Shown one piece after another: positions 59,353 to 64,000 of a stretch of 64,000 nucleotides of DNA (its first letter is position 1; every line of letters begins with the position of its first letter). The position numbers were made by a program, and so were the translations under genes. The notes below the pieces were generated by a model. That model saw only the letters and a list, made by a program, of their open reading frames with translations, was not told the DNA's origin and made no database searches. The stretch is from Gymnogyps californianus (taxonomy: Eukaryota; Chordata; Aves; Accipitriformes; Cathartidae): assembly GCF_018139145.2 (NCBI RefSeq), contig NC_059478.1:22041001-22105000 (forward strand), given 5' to 3'.

Positions 59353-60743
59353 TCATCTGTAGTCATAGTGACTCAGGATCCCTGCCAGGGCCAGGGAGGA
59401 GTGCACGGCTGAGAGAGATGTGCTACCTCCTAGAAGGGCATTTGGAATTTCCTCGTGTCCACTCAGCTCAGCTGAGCTCTGATGCAGCTTCTTTGACATC
59501 GTCTCCGGGTCAGTGCTGGAAAGAGGTAGGACCACAGCTTACCTTCCTTTAGGGAGGCTGCTTCTCTATGGAGGACAAAATTCACAATGCATTTGAGAAA
59601 CACAGCTGTGGCTGATCTTCGCACTATGGCACAAACAGATAAGATGCTTCTTGTGCACTAACACAGAAACAGTTACTTTGTAACACAGATATCTGCTAAT
59701 GATTTTTCATGCATTGCCTGTATATTGTTAAGAGTCTATCTCTAAATGTGCTGTCTATTGGCATCTTTCCAAAAGATAAGAACTAATATAAAGTTTGAAG
59801 GACCTGTACTTTATAAAGAGGTTAGAAAACTCATTACATCAACTCTGCAGGGATGAAAGCCTGATATTCTGGTTCCCATATTGGAAGATTACCAGTCCTG
59901 TTGGTTCCCACTGAAGATTTCCTCTTTTATCAGCAGAAGCCTTTCTGGCTTAGTCATGTGTATTGGAACAGAGAGTTCTGGCATTTGGTGAAAACTTGAT
60001 GAGCAGATGTAAGTGTTGGCAGAGCGTTTCCGGGGAATACTGAGTGACTGATGGAAAATGTACGCTATTACCTCTTTAAGGGCTGAAATGGGAAACCTTT
60101 TCTCTTCCTGTTCACTTGGGCAAAAACAACTGTACATAACTTATCTTTTCCCTTATTAAGAAAAGATATGTCTGTATGGAAACAAAGCACTTGATCTTTG
60201 TTTGTGTCCAATTAGGTAGGGTGTAAGGCCACAGCTACTCTGAATTCCTTTGTCAAAGATGAGAAGCCTGTGGGTATTTTTACACTGACTTTTTTGACCC
60301 CAGACATTCGGTAAAGTTCAAATTCATCTTGCATAAGTTCTGGACAAAATGATTGGCCTAACATAAGTGGATGGTCCCACAGGGTCAGGAGCGGAAACCC
60401 CAGGCACACACGTAGAATATGGTTTGTCTTGGGCCATTTATTCTGCCTGTCACTGTCCCAGCTGCCCACGGACCCTTGCCACACTAGACGGATGAGCTGA
60501 ACGCAAGTCTTTTGCGAGATTTCCTCCATCATGTACAAAAAAAGCAGACAGACCTTGTAGATAACTGAAGTTTGACTCTCCTTTGTAATTTAGTGACCTC
60601 TCCATGTTATGACAGTGATGATCAAAGATGGGCCGAGGATCAAGTTTGGTTTTAGCCATCTTCCTCTGGCCCAACTCGAAGGTATGGTATAGATGCACCC
60701 TACCTGATTTCGTATAGAGTAGAAGAATGGATTCCTGAGCCAA
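59353..60743 (-). other. Run of minus-strand open frames, possible decayed exons, unassigned
   Basis: Four minus-strand frames follow each other here: 60743-60450 (97 codons), 60538-60212 (108), 60137-59889 (82) and 59535-59353 (60). Composition is more balanced than the surroundings, and the third positions of the last frame are noticeably G/C-rich. Two polypyrimidine-AG sequences on the minus strand, ending near 60090 and 59521, would fit splice acceptors, but clear donors were not found. No domain or known protein is recognised. It could be old exons, a decayed retrocopy, an unrecognised repeat or chance. I do not claim a gene. Confidence 0.15.
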
Positions 60744-63700
60744 AGAATGTATCTGAATAAAATAATGAAGGTTTTACAGATTTTTGTAGATTTCCATTAA
60801 CTACAAGCAGCTGGAGAAGACTGCAGCTTCACAGTCCTATCATTCCCTTGAATTAGGCTGGTCCAACCTGCAGAAATGTTTAGTTATCTTGGGGAGATGA
60901 TTGTGCTAATGCAGTTACTTTCATTCAGGATATGGGATAACATGTCTACATCAGGAAGTACCAAACTCTGTCCTGTCAGATTCAGCACAACTCCAGCAAT
61001 GAGAGAATGAAGGAAGAGGAATTTCAAAACCCAAAAGCGGGGATGATATTTGGGTGTTTTGAAACTAAGGAAAAGATAGTTGGGCCTAAAGGATTAGGAA
61101 AAAAAATCTGTATTTGGAAAAGATATAAGAAAGAATTGAGTCTCTCAAGCTCTCACTTTTTTCTTAGATCTTTTCCAAGCACTGAGTCAAACACTTGTAA
61201 GGGTGTTTGCTCTCATCCACAGATGCCTATGGAGACTGTCAAGCAAATAAAAGGTCCATTTCAATTTTAATGTTTCAAATAAGATGATATAATTATTTGT
61301 TAGTTTACAAGAACTTTCCTTTCCTAATCTTATTTTGCATATTTTTGCAATACTTTGAGTAATTTCGGAAGCTAGCTGGATACTGTTTCCTTCATGGAAG
61401 CAGATGCAGTCTTTTATTATATCAATCAATTTATTATATCAATCATGGTTCTCAATATATTCAGAATTTCTCTATGTTTCATACAAATCAGTCTAAAATA
61501 ATCAGCAACCTGCCGTGCAATGATTGCAATTAGAGTTGTGCAAATCATGGCCGTTTCAGTTATAGGGCTTTCACAAGAATACTTTCTTTTAGAAGTGCTT
61601 TTCTTTTTAACTGATTCACTGTTTGAGCCTGTGGGCCAATGTAAAAGTAAAATTGTCCAATGACTTTTCATAACGTAATTGAAAAGTAACCTCGCATGGA
61701 GTTGTTAGACACATTCATCAGCACTCACTGGAACATCTATGAAACACAGCTGATGTTGACCACATTTTTATTTTCCTCTCAGTTTTTGCAGCACTTTCCC
61801 CTACACTCACTAGGTAATTTTCATATCATCCCAGTGATCTAAGAATCAAGTTGGGTTTTTTAGCTCAGGAAGTTTAGTTTGCTTGATCACACTTCAAAGC
61901 ATTTATAAATTTTGGAAATAAAATAAAATATTATTATTTCTTCACTGTTACTTTATGCTTGTCCAGAATCCATAAACAATGTTCTTAGCATGTAAACCAT
62001 GATCTTTACAAGTATTTGTAATACAATTTTTGAAGATTACAGAAAGCGTAAGGCAACAAAACTTGGTCCCTTCACACTTCTGTAGCTTTAAGAAATGTCT
62101 GAGTTAAACATAATGGTGCCTCTGAGATGCTCTTATTATAGCTGACAGATGCCAAGGTCTGCACATGATAATGTGTTTATATCATGGAGAAAAACAAAGC
62201 TGTATCATACAGAGATTAAGCAGCTCCACAGCTGGACTAGCCAGGCCTGTCTGAAAGCAGAACAATAGACACCTCCAATCCGCCATGACATTAAGTTGAC
62301 AGTCTTTATCTGCCATTGTTACTTAAAACATGGGAAAAGTGTTTCTTTGAAAATTCCAAAAGGTACCGGATGTGCTGCAATTCCCAGCCTACCACTGGTT
62401 TGTAAGGCAGGGCTGAAGCAAACTATAGTTCTGGACTACTTAGTTATACACCAGTGACCAGAGAATTGCTTACATGTCTCCCAACCCACTGTGTTCCCTG
62501 AAGCATGTCCTTTAGACTATTATGTAGGATTTGGACAATGAATCTTTCCCACCCCTAAAATAAAGGGAAATTCTGAATAGACAACGTTTCAATCTAATAT
62601 TGTTCCATTCTCTGCTGTGTAAAGAATAATTTTTTTTTTCAGTATAGCTACAATGGGGTCATTCAGCACGTTAAGGAATGACAGACTGTGAAGATTTTCC
62701 AGTCTTAAAGAAAATACACGTATCTTCTTTTCCGGGATAAGAATAAAACTGTTACTTCTCAGTGTTTGTAATCTCTGAAAAAACAATTTTCTGTCTGGTG
62801 GGAATGAAAGTTTAATGCTGCAGACAGTATAGGTGTATTATTCTAAATCATAATATGTTCCAGAATTCTGCAGTTCTTTGTAGCATGGTTGTATTTTAAT
62901 AAGGAAGGATGGAATAAAAAAGGTTTTTATGAACTCCTGTTTCTTGCACTAAGAAAATACGGTTTATTATTCAGACTATTCAGATTTTAAATGGGAATTC
63001 TTGGAATTATTGATGTTATTTACTGTAATTTGGACACATGTGTATGCACCTGTATACATTCACATACATAGAACACCTCCAGTATTAATTTTACAGCACA
63101 TCCATATTTCAAAGTGAGGTGTTTTTGGACTGTAATGAACAGAAAAATAAATAAATAAGGAATACTTCAAATAGAATTTACAATAACAAAATACATTCTA
63201 AGAATGCTTGATCACCATGTAGTGAAAGAAAAAAAAATATAGGGAAGAACTTCACAATCTCTTGTTATTCATTTGTTTCTTTTAAAATACTAGCTGTACT
63301 TTGTCTTTTTTGTTTTGCATAATAATAAAATGTGAGAGCAATCACGGTATTGGGAGTGCAATTAAGCTTCAGCACAAAAGAGGCTGAAGTCTCAAAACAC
63401 AATGGAGGTGCTGAAGTAGTGCTGTAGATTTCAGATGAAAGGATAATTGAGTGGACCTGATAACACTCTAAGTCGTAAGCACCCAAATTTTTAGTGGCCT
63501 GTCTTTGGAACTACTGCACAGAGTACTTTTAAGACAAGTAGATGCATGTTTTAAATATCTTGAGACTGTGGTGGCAGAGACATGTTTCATTTTCCCCAGC
63601 CTCCTTACTTACGTAAAGTTAGGAAAAATGTGGCACCAGTTCAGAGAGAACTGAGCATTTGTACTGAGTAGGATTTAGCTTAAGGAATAAACAAAAAGTA

Positions 63701-64000
63701 GCCATACTATAATATTTTCCAAACGATCATCCAATTTATAGAATAACTTAAACCTAGTTAGAACAATTGATCACCAAATTATGAACCAACTCCTCCCTAT
63801 TTAGGAGTGGACATTGCAAGGCAAAAGAAAAAATCATTACTGGAAGTAGATACCCAAATGATACCTAATACTTAAGTTTGGATCCTATAACACAGTACTT
63901 TGCTTTACAAGCCTTGAGAATGGTAATTAATTGTACTGACAGATTTATAGTTTTTATTACAAAAACAATATGGTTACCAGTGGTTAGTACTCATGAGTGG
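60744..64000. other. AT-rich non-coding sequence, no gene recognised
   Basis: Short open frames on both strands: 87 codons at 61007-61270 (plus) and 81 codons at 61671-61426 (minus). None is recognised. No repeat or RNA gene was seen to the end of the window. Confidence 0.5.

Overview
This is a 64 kb piece of AT-rich, repeat-poor vertebrate nuclear DNA, almost certainly from a bird. The evidence for a bird is a CR1 LINE of avian type at about 29.46-31.32 kb and two solo LTRs, at 38.24-38.83 kb and 42.44-43.04 kb, of an endogenous retrovirus family I recognise as common in neoavian birds. There is no prokaryotic-style gene packing, no operon, no CRISPR array, and no rRNA or tRNA gene that I can support.

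Layout. 0-4.2 kb is AT-rich unique sequence with small simple repeats. At 4.32-4.51 kb lies a short CpG-dense island. 4.6-29.1 kb is mostly unique sequence with a GT microsatellite at 19.4 kb, some slightly GC-richer patches (16.9-17.3 and 22.5-22.85 kb) and scattered remnants of an old dispersed repeat. 29.14-31.32 kb holds an old minus-strand CR1 3' tail followed by a younger plus-strand CR1 ORF2 fragment. This fragment is the only recognisable protein-coding homology in the window, and it is broken by frameshifts and stops. 31.3-38.2 kb is unique sequence with a TTTTG pentanucleotide array and a long C/T-rich tract. The two solo LTRs lie in opposite orientation about 3.6 kb apart, each flanked by a 5-bp target-site duplication with one mismatch. 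43-64 kb is again AT-rich unique sequence. It holds two TAATTA-rich stretches that could be conserved enhancers, one good short hairpin, and a run of minus-strand open frames near 59.3-60.75 kb.

I recognise no host gene exon. The window is best read as intergenic DNA or the inside of a large intron. Most open frames are short and overlap on both strands, as expected by chance. I did not find a convincing new biological system. The observations most worth a check are the CpG island with a CTCF-like core, the 3'-truncated CR1, the inverted LTR pair, the pyrimidine tract, and the ORF cluster near 60 kb.
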